Positions 51,509 to 59,304 of a stretch of DNA of 64,000 bases are shown here, piece by piece. The position numbers were made by a program, and so were the translations under genes. The notes under the pieces are model-generated. The model had not been told where the DNA came from, ran no database searches, and saw nothing but the letters and a program-made list of their open reading frames with translations. The stretch spans positions 1 through 64,000 of the forward strand of contig NZ_BMRZ01000006.1 in the NCBI RefSeq assembly GCF_014648895.1, given 5' to 3'. Each line of letters starts with the position of its first letter. Positions within the stretch are counted from its first letter, which is position 1. This stretch comes from Streptomyces tanashiensis. Lineage in GTDB: Bacteria; Actinomycetota; Actinomycetes; Streptomycetales; Streptomycetaceae.

Positions 51509-51964
51509 ATGAAGCGCATGATCGCGAGGATCGCCGGCGTCGCCGCCGCCGCCATGACCATGGCCCTCGTCCCGCTCGCCGGCACCTCGTACGCCGCCGG
51601 CTGCTCCGGCGCCGGCTGTGACAACCGTGGCCCCGTCTCCATGGGCTGCGACGCCGACGCCGTCACCAAGGGCAGCGCGACGTCCCGCACCCACTCCGGC
51701 CTCAGGGTCGAGCTGCGCTGGTCCCCCACCTGCCAGGCGGCCTGGGCCCGGGTCACCGCCACCGGTGAGCAGTGGTACGAGCGGTACGGCGTCATCGAGA
51801 AGTGGTCGGGCAAGGGCTCCGGGTTCCAGCGCAGCCTCCAGGTGACGTTCCCCAACCCGGGCTCGGACTGGACCAACATGCTGGGCAGCCCCACCGCCTA
51901 CTACCGCGCCTGCATCAGCGCCCCCGCCGCCACGGACGAGGTGGACTGCACCCCCTTCTGGTAA
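51509..51964 (+). CDS. Secreted DUF2690 domain protein, copy 1
   Basis: 151 residues. A signal peptide (RMIARIAGVAAAAMTMALVP, ending TSYAA) is followed by a mature domain with GCDNRGPVSMGCD, then VELRWSPTCQAAWARV and C-terminal FW. Six cysteines at the same positions in all three copies suggest three disulfides in an extracytoplasmic domain. DUF2690 proteins have no settled function. It has its own promoter (51422-51450), and no terminator precedes copy 2, so copies 1 and 2 are probably cotranscribed. Confidence 0.92.
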   Translation: MKRMIARIAGVAAAAMTMALVPLAGTSYAAGCSGAGCDNRGPVSMGCDADAVTKGSATSRTHSGLRVELRWSPTCQAAWARVTATGEQWYERYGVIEKWSGKGSGFQRSLQVTFPNPGSDWTNMLGSPTAYYRACISAPAATDEVDCTPFW

Positions 51965-52025
51965 ACCCGCCGACCCCCGCGTCCGCGTGTCCGAGCTCGT
52001 CCACTCCCAGAGGAAACAACCACAG

Positions 52026-52472
52026 ATGAAGCGCATGATCGCGAAGGTCGCGGGCATCTCCGCCGCCGCGATGACCATGGCCCTCGTCCCGCTCGCGGGC
52101 ACCTCGTACGCGGCCGGCTGCTCCGGCAGCGGCTGCGACAACCGCGGCCCCGTCTCCATGGGCTGCGACGCCGGCGCCACGACCAAGGCGTCGACCGTCA
52201 ACGGCAACGGCTTCAAGGCCGAGCTGCGCTGGTCCGACGCATGTCAGGCCGGGTGGGTCCGCACCACGTCCCCCGACGGCAGCCAGTGGTGGCCCCGGTA
52301 CGGCTCCATCGAGAAGTGGTTGGGCCCCGGCACCGACTTCCAGCGCAGCCTCTCGGTGCAGTTCCCCTACGAGGCGGGCACCGACTGGTCCAACATGCTG
52401 GGCAGCGGCAGCGCCTACTACCGCGTGTGCATCAGTGACAACGGCAACGTGACCTGCAGCAACTTCTGGTAG
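52026..52472 (+). CDS. Secreted DUF2690 domain protein, copy 2
   Basis: 148 residues from ATG 52026, 61 bp after copy 1. It has a nearly identical signal peptide (RMIAKVAGISAAAMTMALVP), the shared GCDNRGPVSMGCD motif, six conserved cysteines and the FW end. The middle (SNMLGSGSAYYRVC) differs in a few residues. No separate promoter of the TTGACG type is seen before it. A stem-loop (52499-52527) follows it. Confidence 0.92.
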   Translation: MKRMIAKVAGISAAAMTMALVPLAGTSYAAGCSGSGCDNRGPVSMGCDAGATTKASTVNGNGFKAELRWSDACQAGWVRTTSPDGSQWWPRYGSIEKWLGPGTDFQRSLSVQFPYEAGTDWSNMLGSGSAYYRVCISDNGNVTCSNFW

Positions 52473-52498
52473 ACCGCTGCCCCCACGTCCGCACGAGT

Positions 52499-52527
52499 GA
52501 GGCCACAGCCCATCGGGCCGTGGCCTC
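52499..52527 (+). terminator. Terminator after DUF2690 copy 2
   Basis: GAGGCCAC and GCCC pair with GGGC and GTGGCCTC (one mismatch) around a 3-nt loop. It is clearly related to the terminator after copy 3, implying it was duplicated with the gene. Confidence 0.78.
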
Positions 52528-52561
52528 CCCGCGCGGGACCCCGAGGCGGTCCGACCAGCCA

Positions 52562-52590
52562 TTGACGTGGACAGGACAGACCGCCATGAT
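52562..52590 (+). promoter_or_regulatory. Promoter of DUF2690 copy 3 (TTGACG-N17-CATGAT)
   Basis: TTGACG (52562-52567) and CATGAT (52585-52590) with a 17-bp spacer, the same arrangement as at 51422-51450. Confidence 0.65.
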
Positions 52591-52647
52591 CGGCCCGGCC
52601 TCCTCGTGAGGCCACGACGTCCCCCCTCCTGGAAATGGCACCAGCTC

Positions 52648-53100
52648 ATGAAGCGCTTCCTCGCGAAGACGGCGGCGGTCTCCGCCGCCGCGATGACCCT
52701 CGCCCTCGTCCCCCTCGCGGGCACCTCGTACGCCGCCGGCTGCTCCGGCGCCGGCTGTGACAACCGCGGCCCCGTCTCCATGGGCTGCGACGGCGACGCC
52801 GTGACGAAGCAGACCGCCTACGCCGACGGCAGCCTCAAGGCCGAGCTGCGCTGGTCGCCCGCGTGTCAGGCCGCCTGGGTCCGCGTCACCGACCCGTCCG
52901 GCCCCAACGCCTGGTGGGACAAGTACGGCTACATCGAGAAGTGGTCGGGCTACGGCACCGGCTTCCAGCGCAGCCTCCAGGTCACCTTCCCCGACCCGGG
53001 CAGCGACTGGTCGAACATGCTCGGCGGCAGCACGTACTACTACCGCGTCTGCATCAAGGACTCCGGCACGGGCCAGATCGACTGCAGCAACTTCTGGTAG
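52648..53100 (+). CDS. Secreted DUF2690 domain protein, copy 3
   Basis: 150 residues from ATG 52648. Signal peptide (RFLAKTAAVSAAAMTLALVP, then TSYAA), GCDNRGPVSMGCD, six cysteines and FW end as in the other copies. It has its own promoter (52562-52590) and a perfect terminator (53128-53157), so it is an independent unit. An upstream GTG/ATG-containing extension has no signal-like sequence, so ATG 52648 is preferred. Confidence 0.92.
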   Translation: MKRFLAKTAAVSAAAMTLALVPLAGTSYAAGCSGAGCDNRGPVSMGCDGDAVTKQTAYADGSLKAELRWSPACQAAWVRVTDPSGPNAWWDKYGYIEKWSGYGTGFQRSLQVTFPDPGSDWSNMLGGSTYYYRVCIKDSGTGQIDCSNFW

Positions 53101-53127
53101 AGCGCCGGCCCCCGCGCCCGCATGAGT

Positions 53128-53157
53128 GAGGCCACAGCCCTGCAGGGCTGTGGCCTC
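53128..53157 (+). terminator. Terminator after DUF2690 copy 3
   Basis: GAGGCCACAGCCC (53128-53140) and GGGCTGTGGCCTC (53145-53157) form a perfect 13-bp stem with a 4-nt loop, followed by TTC. It also faces the convergent minus-strand gene ending at 53174. Confidence 0.85.
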
Positions 53158-53173
53158 TTCGCGTGCCGCCCGG

Positions 53174-53575
53174 CTACGGGAGGAAGCGCAGCGCCCAGTC
53201 GGCGCGGTTGGCGACGGAGAGGTCCTCGTCCTCCGTCATCGGCTGGAGCAGACGGCGCGCCGCCTGCGGGTCCGCCTGGACCAGCTCGACGATCTCGGCG
53301 GCCAGGCCGTCCTGGTCGTCGCCGAGGTCGACCGCGGAGGCGCGGATCAGGGTCGGGAGGGCGTCCGGGCCGCCGAGGGCGGCGAGGACGCCGCCGAGCA
53401 GCTCCCGGGCATAGGCGTTCCGCTCGGTGAGGGCGCGGTCCAGCTCCGCCTGGAGGCGCGGCAGGAGACCGGCGTCGCCGGAGGCCGCGATCTCGTCGGC
53501 GAGGTCGATCGTCTCGTCCACGTCGGCGTCCAGATCGTCCAGCATCTCGGTCAGCCGGGTCAGTAGGTCGGTCAT
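53174..53575 (-). CDS. Small helical (HEAT-like) hypothetical protein
   Basis: 133 residues, almost all helical and acidic (LTRLTEMLDDLDADVDETID, then LLPRLQAELDRALTERNAYA). Repeated L-x-x-L helix pairs (GVLAALGGPDALPTLIRA, LLQPMTEDEDLSVANRADWA) resemble HEAT-repeat fragments. The function is unknown. The ATG overlaps the ComB stop by 4 nt, so it is the last gene of the ABC-F operon. Confidence 0.8.
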   Translation of the reverse strand: MTDLLTRLTEMLDDLDADVDETIDLADEIAASGDAGLLPRLQAELDRALTERNAYARELLGGVLAALGGPDALPTLIRASAVDLGDDQDGLAAEIVELVQADPQAARRLLQPMTEDEDLSVANRADWALRFLP

Positions 53576-54315
53576 GGTGCCTCCTGGAATGCGCCGTCCA
53601 CGAGGAAGGGCACGGCCGTCGAGCGGTCGATCTCGGCGGCCACCGCCACGTCCTGCGGAAAGCCGTACTCGTACAGTTCACGGCCCGAGTCGCAGCCGTG
53701 CAAGGCGGCGACCGGGTCCTCGGTCGCGTCCCACAGCGTGGCCGCCGCGGTCGCCTCCGGGGTCAGGGTGCGCGGGCCTCCCGCGGCCCGCAGTCCGGCG
53801 AGGACGGCGCCCGCGCCCAGCAGGTCCTCGAGCGCCGGGCGCAGCGAGCCGTCGGGCCACCGCTCGCCGGAGGCGATGACGGCGAGCGGGCGGTCCGCCG
53901 TGCCGTACCCCTCGTGGGCGAGCCGGCGGGCCACGGCCGAGTGGTTGCGCAGGGAGGCCGCGACGACGGTCGCGCCGCGCGCGGTGGCCTCCGCGGCGAT
54001 GGTGGAGCCGTTCGGGGACGGCAGGACCAGGCGGTCGGGCATCGGCACGGGCGCGCTGCGCAGGGCGGCCGGGGAGAGCGACCACGGGTGCGCCTCGGTG
54101 GCCTCGCGCCGGCCGACGGCGAGCACGGCGTCCCGCTCCCGCGCGTACGCGGCGGCCGTCGCGTCCCTCCAGCGGTACGGGAGGACGGCGGTGCCGCCCT
54201 CGACGGCGACGCCCACGGCGGTGGTGAAGGAGAGCACGTCGACGACGACCACGCAGGCTGCCGCCGGGCCGAGGGCCCGCGCCTCGACCGGGCCCCAGCC
54301 GAAGGAGACCGTCAT
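53572..54315 (-). CDS. 2-phosphosulfolactate phosphatase (ComB) family protein
   Basis: 247 residues. CVVVVDVLSFTTAVGVAVEG, LPSPNGSTIA, NHSAVARRL and IASGERWPDGSLRPALED match the ComB family. True ComB makes sulfolactate in coenzyme M synthesis; Streptomyces has no such pathway, so the substrate is probably another 2-phosphohydroxy acid. It starts 28 nt after the ABC-F stop. Confidence 0.88.
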   Translation of the reverse strand: MTVSFGWGPVEARALGPAAACVVVVDVLSFTTAVGVAVEGGTAVLPYRWRDATAAAYARERDAVLAVGRREATEAHPWSLSPAALRSAPVPMPDRLVLPSPNGSTIAAEATARGATVVAASLRNHSAVARRLAHEGYGTADRPLAVIASGERWPDGSLRPALEDLLGAGAVLAGLRAAGGPRTLTPEATAAATLWDATEDPVAALHGCDSGRELYEYGFPQDVAVAAEIDRSTAVPFLVDGAFQEAP

Positions 54316-54343
54316 CGCGCGCTCCGCAGGGGGAGGACCGGCA

Positions 54344-55981
54344 TCAGAGCTCGGTCACCTTGCCGTCGGCGACCTCGATGCGGCGGGTGGTGCGGACCGC
54401 GTCGAGCATGCGCCGGTCGTGGGTGACGAGGAGCAGCGTGCCGGTGTACGAGTCGAGGGCGGACTCCAGCTGCTCGATGGCCGGCAGGTCCAGGTGGTTG
54501 GTCGGCTCGTCGAGGACGAGCAGGTTCACGCCCCGGCCCTGGAGCAGGGCGAGCGCGGCGCGGGTCCGCTCGCCCGGGGAGAGCGTGGTGGCGGGCCGCA
54601 TGACGTGGACGGCCTTGAGGCCGAACTTGGCGAGCAGCGTCCGGACCTCGGCGGGCTCGGTGTCGGGCACGGCCGCGCAGAACGCCTCCAGGAGCGTCTC
54701 CGTGCCGTGGAAGAGCTTGCGGGCCTGGTCGACCTCGCCGACGACGACGCCCGAGCCGAGGACCGCGTCGCCGGAGTCCAGCGGCAGCCGGCCGAGGAGG
54801 GCGGCGAGCAGGGTCGACTTCCCGGCGCCGTTGGCGCCGGTGACGGCGACCCGGTCGGCCCAGTCGATCTGGAGGGTGACGGGACCGAAGGAGAAGTCGC
54901 CCCGGCGCACCTCCGCCTCGCGGAGGGTCGCGACGACCGAGCCGGAGCGGGGCGCGGCGGCGATCTCCATCCGCAGCTCCCACTCCTTGCGGGGCTCGTC
55001 GACGACGTCGAGGCGCTCGATCATGCGCTGGGTCTGCCGGGCCTTGGCGGCCTGCTTCTCGCTGGCCTCGCTGCGGGCGTTGCGGCCGAGCTTGTCGCCG
55101 TCGGTGGCCTTGCGGCGGGCGTTCTTGACGCCCTTGTCCATCCAGGACCGCTGCATGTGGCCGCGCGCCTCGAGGGCGGCCTTCTTGCCGGCGTACTCCT
55201 CGTAGTCCTCGCGCGCGTGGCGCCGGGCGGTGTCCCGCTCCTCCAGGTACGCCTCGTAACCGCCGCCGTACAGGGTGATCTGCTGCTGGGCGAGGTCGAG
55301 TTCGAGGACCTTGGTGACGGTGCGGGTGAGGAACTCGCGGTCGTGGCTGATGACGACCGTCCCGGCGCGCAGCCCCTTCACGAAGGACTCCAGGCGCTCC
55401 AGGCCTTCGAGGTCCAGGTCGTTGGTGGGCTCGTCGAGCAGGAAGACGTCGTAGCGGGAGAGCAGGAGGGAGGCGAGGCCGGCGCGAGCCGCCTGGCCGC
55501 CGGAGAGCGAGGTCATCGGCTGGTCGAGGCCGACGGTGAGGCCGAGGGAGTCGGCGACCTCCTCGGCGCGCTCGTCGAGGTCGGCGCCGCCGAGGTTCAG
55601 CCAGCGCTCCAGGGTGATCGCGTACGCGTCGTCGGATCCGGGCGTGCCGTCGACGAGCCCCTGGGTGGCCTCGTCCATGGCGGCCTGGGCGGCGGCGACG
55701 CCGGTGCGGCGGGCGAGGAACTCCCGCACGGTCTCCCCGGCGCGCCGCTCGGGCTCCTGCGGGAGGTGGCCGACGGCGGCGGTGGGCGGGGAGAGCCGCA
55801 GCTCGCCCTCCTCCGGGGTGTCGAGCCCGGCGAGGAGCCGCAGCAGGGTCGACTTGCCGGCGCCGTTGACGCCGACGAGGCCGATGACGTCGCCGGGGGC
55901 GACGACGAGGTCGAGCCCGGCGAAGAGGGTGCGTTCGCCGTGGCCGGCGGCGAGGTCCTTGGCGACGAGGGTTGCAGTCAT
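54344..55981 (-). CDS. ABC-F family ATPase
   Basis: 545 residues with two ATP-binding domains: GVNGAGKS (37-44) with LSGGQ, and GANGAGKS with LSPGE, separated by an Arg/Lys-rich interdomain linker (ARRHAREDYEEYAGKKAALE) and lacking membrane segments. ABC-F proteins act on the ribosome, several as antibiotic-resistance factors or translation regulators. It is not one of the resistance determinants I can name. ATG 55981 starts it, 13 nt after the stop of the previous gene. Confidence 0.93.
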   Translation of the reverse strand: MTATLVAKDLAAGHGERTLFAGLDLVVAPGDVIGLVGVNGAGKSTLLRLLAGLDTPEEGELRLSPPTAAVGHLPQEPERRAGETVREFLARRTGVAAAQAAMDEATQGLVDGTPGSDDAYAITLERWLNLGGADLDERAEEVADSLGLTVGLDQPMTSLSGGQAARAGLASLLLSRYDVFLLDEPTNDLDLEGLERLESFVKGLRAGTVVISHDREFLTRTVTKVLELDLAQQQITLYGGGYEAYLEERDTARRHAREDYEEYAGKKAALEARGHMQRSWMDKGVKNARRKATDGDKLGRNARSEASEKQAAKARQTQRMIERLDVVDEPRKEWELRMEIAAAPRSGSVVATLREAEVRRGDFSFGPVTLQIDWADRVAVTGANGAGKSTLLAALLGRLPLDSGDAVLGSGVVVGEVDQARKLFHGTETLLEAFCAAVPDTEPAEVRTLLAKFGLKAVHVMRPATTLSPGERTRAALALLQGRGVNLLVLDEPTNHLDLPAIEQLESALDSYTGTLLLVTHDRRMLDAVRTTRRIEVADGKVTEL

Positions 55982-55994
55982 CAGGGAACGAATC

Positions 55995-56444
55995 CTAGGC
56001 GACGCGGCGACACGCCGAGGATTCGAGGAGCCGGAGCAGTACGGAGCGGTAGGCCGCGGCATGGAAGCGGTAAGGGCCGACGCCGGGGTAGCCCTCGCGC
56101 TCGGGGTCGGCGGTGGGGCCGGTCTGCCAGGCGAAGTCGCGCCAGACGACGTCCCCGCCCTCGCGCGCGACGACGGCGGTGACCGCGCCGCAGCCGGGGT
56201 CCTCGCAGTCGGGGCAGGAGTGGATCACCTGGCGGCTGCCGTCCGCCAGGAGGAGGCGGTGGGCGTGCTCGGCGCGGACGGTGGGCGGAAGGTCCGCCGC
56301 GAGGGGCGAGACGGTGTCGAAGCCGTCGGTCTCGTCGAGCCGGTGGAGCAGCGGCCTGCCGTCGACGAGGAAGTCGTGGTGGAGGTGCTCCCCGCCCGGA
56401 CGGGCGGCGGAGACGAGGTCGAGGGGCGTGTGCGGGACCGGCAT
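55995..56444 (-). CDS. Conserved hypothetical protein with CxxC-type cysteines
   Basis: 149 residues from ATG 56444. It contains HDFLVDGRPLLHRLDE, then HSCPDCEDPGCGAVTAVV and DVVWRDFAWQTGP, ending YRSVLLRLLESSA. The cysteine set could bind zinc or be redox active. I recognise no named family. It is the first gene of the ABC-F/ComB operon and is divergent from the oxidase at 56515. GGAG lies only 2 nt before the ATG, so the start is not certain. Confidence 0.75.
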   Translation of the reverse strand: MPVPHTPLDLVSAARPGGEHLHHDFLVDGRPLLHRLDETDGFDTVSPLAADLPPTVRAEHAHRLLLADGSRQVIHSCPDCEDPGCGAVTAVVAREGGDVVWRDFAWQTGPTADPEREGYPGVGPYRFHAAAYRSVLLRLLESSACRRVA

Positions 56445-56514
56445 GACTCCAGTGTTTCCGCCTTCCGTGGCCGCACGGTCCCGGAAATGTCCCGGTCCCG
56501 GTACGGTCCGGATC

Positions 56515-57471
56515 ATGAGGAGCGACGTGATCGTGGTGGGCGGCGGGGTCGTCGGACTGGCGACGGCCACGACCCTGGCGGAGCGCGGGCTGCGGGTACG
56601 GATCTGGTCGCGGGACGCCGTGACCGGGACGACCTCGGCGGTGGCCGGCGCCCTGTGGTGGCCGTACCGGATCGAGCCGGCGGCCGAGGCCGGCGCCTGG
56701 GCGCTCGACTCCCTGCGGGTGTACGGGGAGTTGGCGGCCGATCCGGAGCGGAGCGGGGTCCGGTGGGTGGCCGGGGTCCACGCGGACACCGTCCTCGACG
56801 GTCTCGGTCCGTGGGCCGAGGAGGTCGAGGGGCTGCGGGAGTTGGCGCCGGAGGAGGTGCCGGGGCCGTACCGCACGGGGCTCGCGGCGCGTCTGCCGCT
56901 GATCGACATGCCGGTCCATCTGGCGTTTCTGCGGGACCGGTTCGAGGCCCTGGGCGGGGTCTTCGAGCGGCGCGAGGCGCGCGCGCTCGACGAGGCGGCG
57001 GAGGAGGCCCCGGTGGTGGTCGACTGCGCGGGGCTCGCTGCGCGCGAGCTCGTACCGGATCCCGGACTGCGGCCGGTGCGGGGGCAGTTGGTCCTGGTGG
57101 AGAACCCCGGGATCGAGGAGTGGTTCACGGCGGCGGACGAGTCGGCGGGCGAGACCACGTACTTCTTCCCGCATCCCGACCGGCTGGTGCTGGGCGGGAC
57201 GGCCGAGGAGGGCGACGAGCGGCTCGCTCCGGATCCGGCGACGGCGGCGGCGATCGTGGCGCGGTGCGCGCGGGTGCGGCCGGAGATCGCGGAGGCGCGG
57301 ATCCTCGGGCACCGGGTGGGGCTGCGGCCCGGGCGGGTGGGCGGGGTGCGGATCGAGGCGGTGCCGCTGCCGGGCGGCGGACGGCTCGTCCACCACTACG
57401 GGCACGGTGGCGCGGGGGTGACGGTGGCCTGGGGCTGCGCGGCGGCCGCGGCGGATCTGGTCGTCGGCTGA
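56515..57471 (+). CDS. FAD-dependent oxidoreductase, D-amino-acid-oxidase family
   Basis: 318 residues. VIVVGGGVVGLATATTLAER is the dinucleotide-binding start (GGGVVG at 9-14); GALWWPYRIEP, YFFPHPDRLVLGGTA and the C-terminal VHHYGHGGAGVTVAWG are DAO-specific. It oxidises a D-amino acid or related amine to the imino acid with H2O2. No Shine-Dalgarno sequence is obvious and tacggt lies close to the ATG, so the transcript may be leaderless. The divergent start at 56444 is 70 bp away. Confidence 0.92.
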   Translation: MRSDVIVVGGGVVGLATATTLAERGLRVRIWSRDAVTGTTSAVAGALWWPYRIEPAAEAGAWALDSLRVYGELAADPERSGVRWVAGVHADTVLDGLGPWAEEVEGLRELAPEEVPGPYRTGLAARLPLIDMPVHLAFLRDRFEALGGVFERREARALDEAAEEAPVVVDCAGLAARELVPDPGLRPVRGQLVLVENPGIEEWFTAADESAGETTYFFPHPDRLVLGGTAEEGDERLAPDPATAAAIVARCARVRPEIAEARILGHRVGLRPGRVGGVRIEAVPLPGGGRLVHHYGHGGAGVTVAWGCAAAAADLVVG

Positions 57472-57483
57472 CGCCGGAACGAC

Positions 57484-57525
57484 CGCGGGGCGGTCGCCGT
57501 CCTTTCGGATGGCAACCGCCCCGCG
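57484..57525. terminator. 11-bp stem-loop between convergent genes
   Basis: CGCGGGGCGGT (57484-57494) pairs perfectly with ACCGCCCCGCG (57515-57525) over a 20-nt loop, between the oxidase and the small secreted protein. Confidence 0.75.
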
Positions 57526-57532
57526 TGACGTA

Positions 57533-57835
57533 CTACTTCCAGAGCGGCGGCTTGCTGTTGTTGTCCGCGTCGGCGCACGCCTTGGCCTGGCGCTCCAGCG
57601 CGTCGGCGCGGGCGAAGGCCTTGCGGGCCTCCGTCGTGGCGCCGAGGCGCTTGAGCTGGTTGCCGCGGTCGCGCTCCTTGTGGGCGTCGGCCCGCAGCTT
57701 GCCGACGTTGCAGGTGATCGTCCTGGCGGCGGCCGGCTCGGCCGTCACCGTCTGTCCGAGCAGCACGCCCCCGGCGAGCAGCGTCGTGGCGAGCAGAGCC
57801 GTCAGGGTTCGGCGTGCGGGCTTGGTGTGGCGCAT
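57533..57835 (-). CDS. Small secreted helical protein
   Basis: 100 residues. RRTLTALLATTLLAGGVLLG with a following AEPAAA cleavage region is a signal peptide. The mature ~65 residues form one charged helix (DAHKERDRGNQLKRLGATTE, ARADALERQAKACADA) with two cysteines (TCNV and KACAD). The function is unknown; a wall- or envelope-associated coiled coil is the simplest reading. It stands alone with its own promoter in the 118 bp upstream. Confidence 0.8.
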   Translation of the reverse strand: MRHTKPARRTLTALLATTLLAGGVLLGQTVTAEPAAARTITCNVGKLRADAHKERDRGNQLKRLGATTEARKAFARADALERQAKACADADNNSKPPLWK

Positions 57836-57953
57836 GGTGGTTCTCCAACTTCAAGGCCTTGTGGGCCTGTTCGAGGCATGGTCAGTACCAGCAAGTAACT
57901 TTACCTCGGCAAACATCGGAATCACGCCACGCCTGGCCGGGAGCACCCGATCG

Positions 57954-59267
57954 TCAACACCTCTCCACAGGACTCCCACTGACGAGGTGATAGCTCGCAC
58001 GCGCGTCCAGGAGCAGCGGGACCAGCGCGCGCTGCGACTGGCGCAGCGGCACGAGGGCTCCGGCGCCCTCCGCCCGTACGGTCACGCCGTGCAGGGCGAG
58101 TTCGTCGCCCACTTCGGCGTACTGCGCGGCGTCCAGGCGGTAGCCGCAGGGCGGGTCGGCGAGGATCTCCGCCGGCTCGGCCGGGTCGTTGTCGGCGCCG
58201 CCGAGGTAGACCGGGCCCCGGTCGGCGAAGCCGGTGCGCCGGGCGAGGGAGGTGGCCGCCGTGAGCGGCCCGCGCCGCTCGTCGAGGTAGGCGAAGGCTC
58301 CCTTCAGGGCGGCGTGCTGGGTGGCGACGCGACGCCGGTGGTTGCGGGCCGGGTCGTCCTTCTCGGCCTGGTCGAGGGCGTCCACCCGGGTCTCGACGAG
58401 CAGGCCGGCGGAGTGCTTGATGCCGGCCGTGTTGCGCAGGATCCGCTCCTGGCCGTCACCGGCGACCTGCTTGATCGGCTCCCCGGTGAGGGGGTCGGTC
58501 CAGATGCCGTAGATGCCGCTGCTGTAGCCGGCGAGCCCGGCGGTGGGCCGGACGTAGGACTCGGAGAGCGTCCGGGACTCGTCGTGGACGTGCGGGTCGG
58601 CGTCGAGGCTGCGCGGCCAGAGGGCGAGCAGGTCCTTGTCGTAGTAGCGGGGGGTGGCACCGTACTCGTGGAGGTCGTAGACGAGCGCGGGCCGCCGGTC
58701 GCGGACGACGGCGGCGATCGCTCGCGCCTCTGCGGTCCGCAGGGCGAGGTGGTCGCGGTTGACGTCGACGCCGTCGCCGTTGCCCCGGGTGTCGGCCTCC
58801 CGGCCGTCGGGGTTCGCGGTGGGGACGACGAGGAGGGTGGTGCGCGCGAGGAAGCGCCGCGTCTCCGCGTCCCGGGCGTACGCGAGGTCGCGCACGGTGC
58901 TCAGACAGGCCTCGCGGCCGGCCGGCTCGTCGCCGTGCTGACTGCACACGAGCAGGACGGTCGTGCCGCCGTGGCCCGCGCCGAGCGTGGCGAGCCGCAG
59001 CGGGCGGCCCTGCCCGGTGGTGCCGATCTCGCGCAGCGACACCCGGTCGCTCCCCCGGTCGACCGCCGCGAGGAAGTCCCCCTCCTCGGCCTCGGTGGTC
59101 CACCGGGCGCCCCCGCTCTCCTCGAAGCCGGTGCGCGGCAGGGGCCGCGCGGGCGCGCTGTCCGCCGCCTTGGCGGGGACGGTGACGAGCGGCAGGGCGA
59201 GCGCGGCGGCACCCACCGCGAGGGCGAGTGTCCGCCGGGAACCGCGGCGCACGGTACGGCTGTTCAT
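57954..59267 (-). CDS. Secreted M14 family zinc carboxypeptidase
   Basis: 437 residues. The signal peptide ends PAKAAD. Zinc ligands HGDE (His111, Glu114) and a distal His in LVYDLHEYGA, with the catalytic Glu in LLVETRVDAL, make an M14 domain; NRDHLALRTAEA is the substrate-binding region. It should remove C-terminal residues from peptides outside the cell. It lies 37 nt after the S15-like gene stop and may be cotranscribed with it. Confidence 0.92.
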   Translation of the reverse strand: MNSRTVRRGSRRTLALAVGAAALALPLVTVPAKAADSAPARPLPRTGFEESGGARWTTEAEEGDFLAAVDRGSDRVSLREIGTTGQGRPLRLATLGAGHGGTTVLLVCSQHGDEPAGREACLSTVRDLAYARDAETRRFLARTTLLVVPTANPDGREADTRGNGDGVDVNRDHLALRTAEARAIAAVVRDRRPALVYDLHEYGATPRYYDKDLLALWPRSLDADPHVHDESRTLSESYVRPTAGLAGYSSGIYGIWTDPLTGEPIKQVAGDGQERILRNTAGIKHSAGLLVETRVDALDQAEKDDPARNHRRRVATQHAALKGAFAYLDERRGPLTAATSLARRTGFADRGPVYLGGADNDPAEPAEILADPPCGYRLDAAQYAEVGDELALHGVTVRAEGAGALVPLRQSQRALVPLLLDARASYHLVSGSPVERC

Positions 59268-59304
59268 CGGCGGCTCCCGATCCTGACCGACGGGGTACGG
59301 GGGT

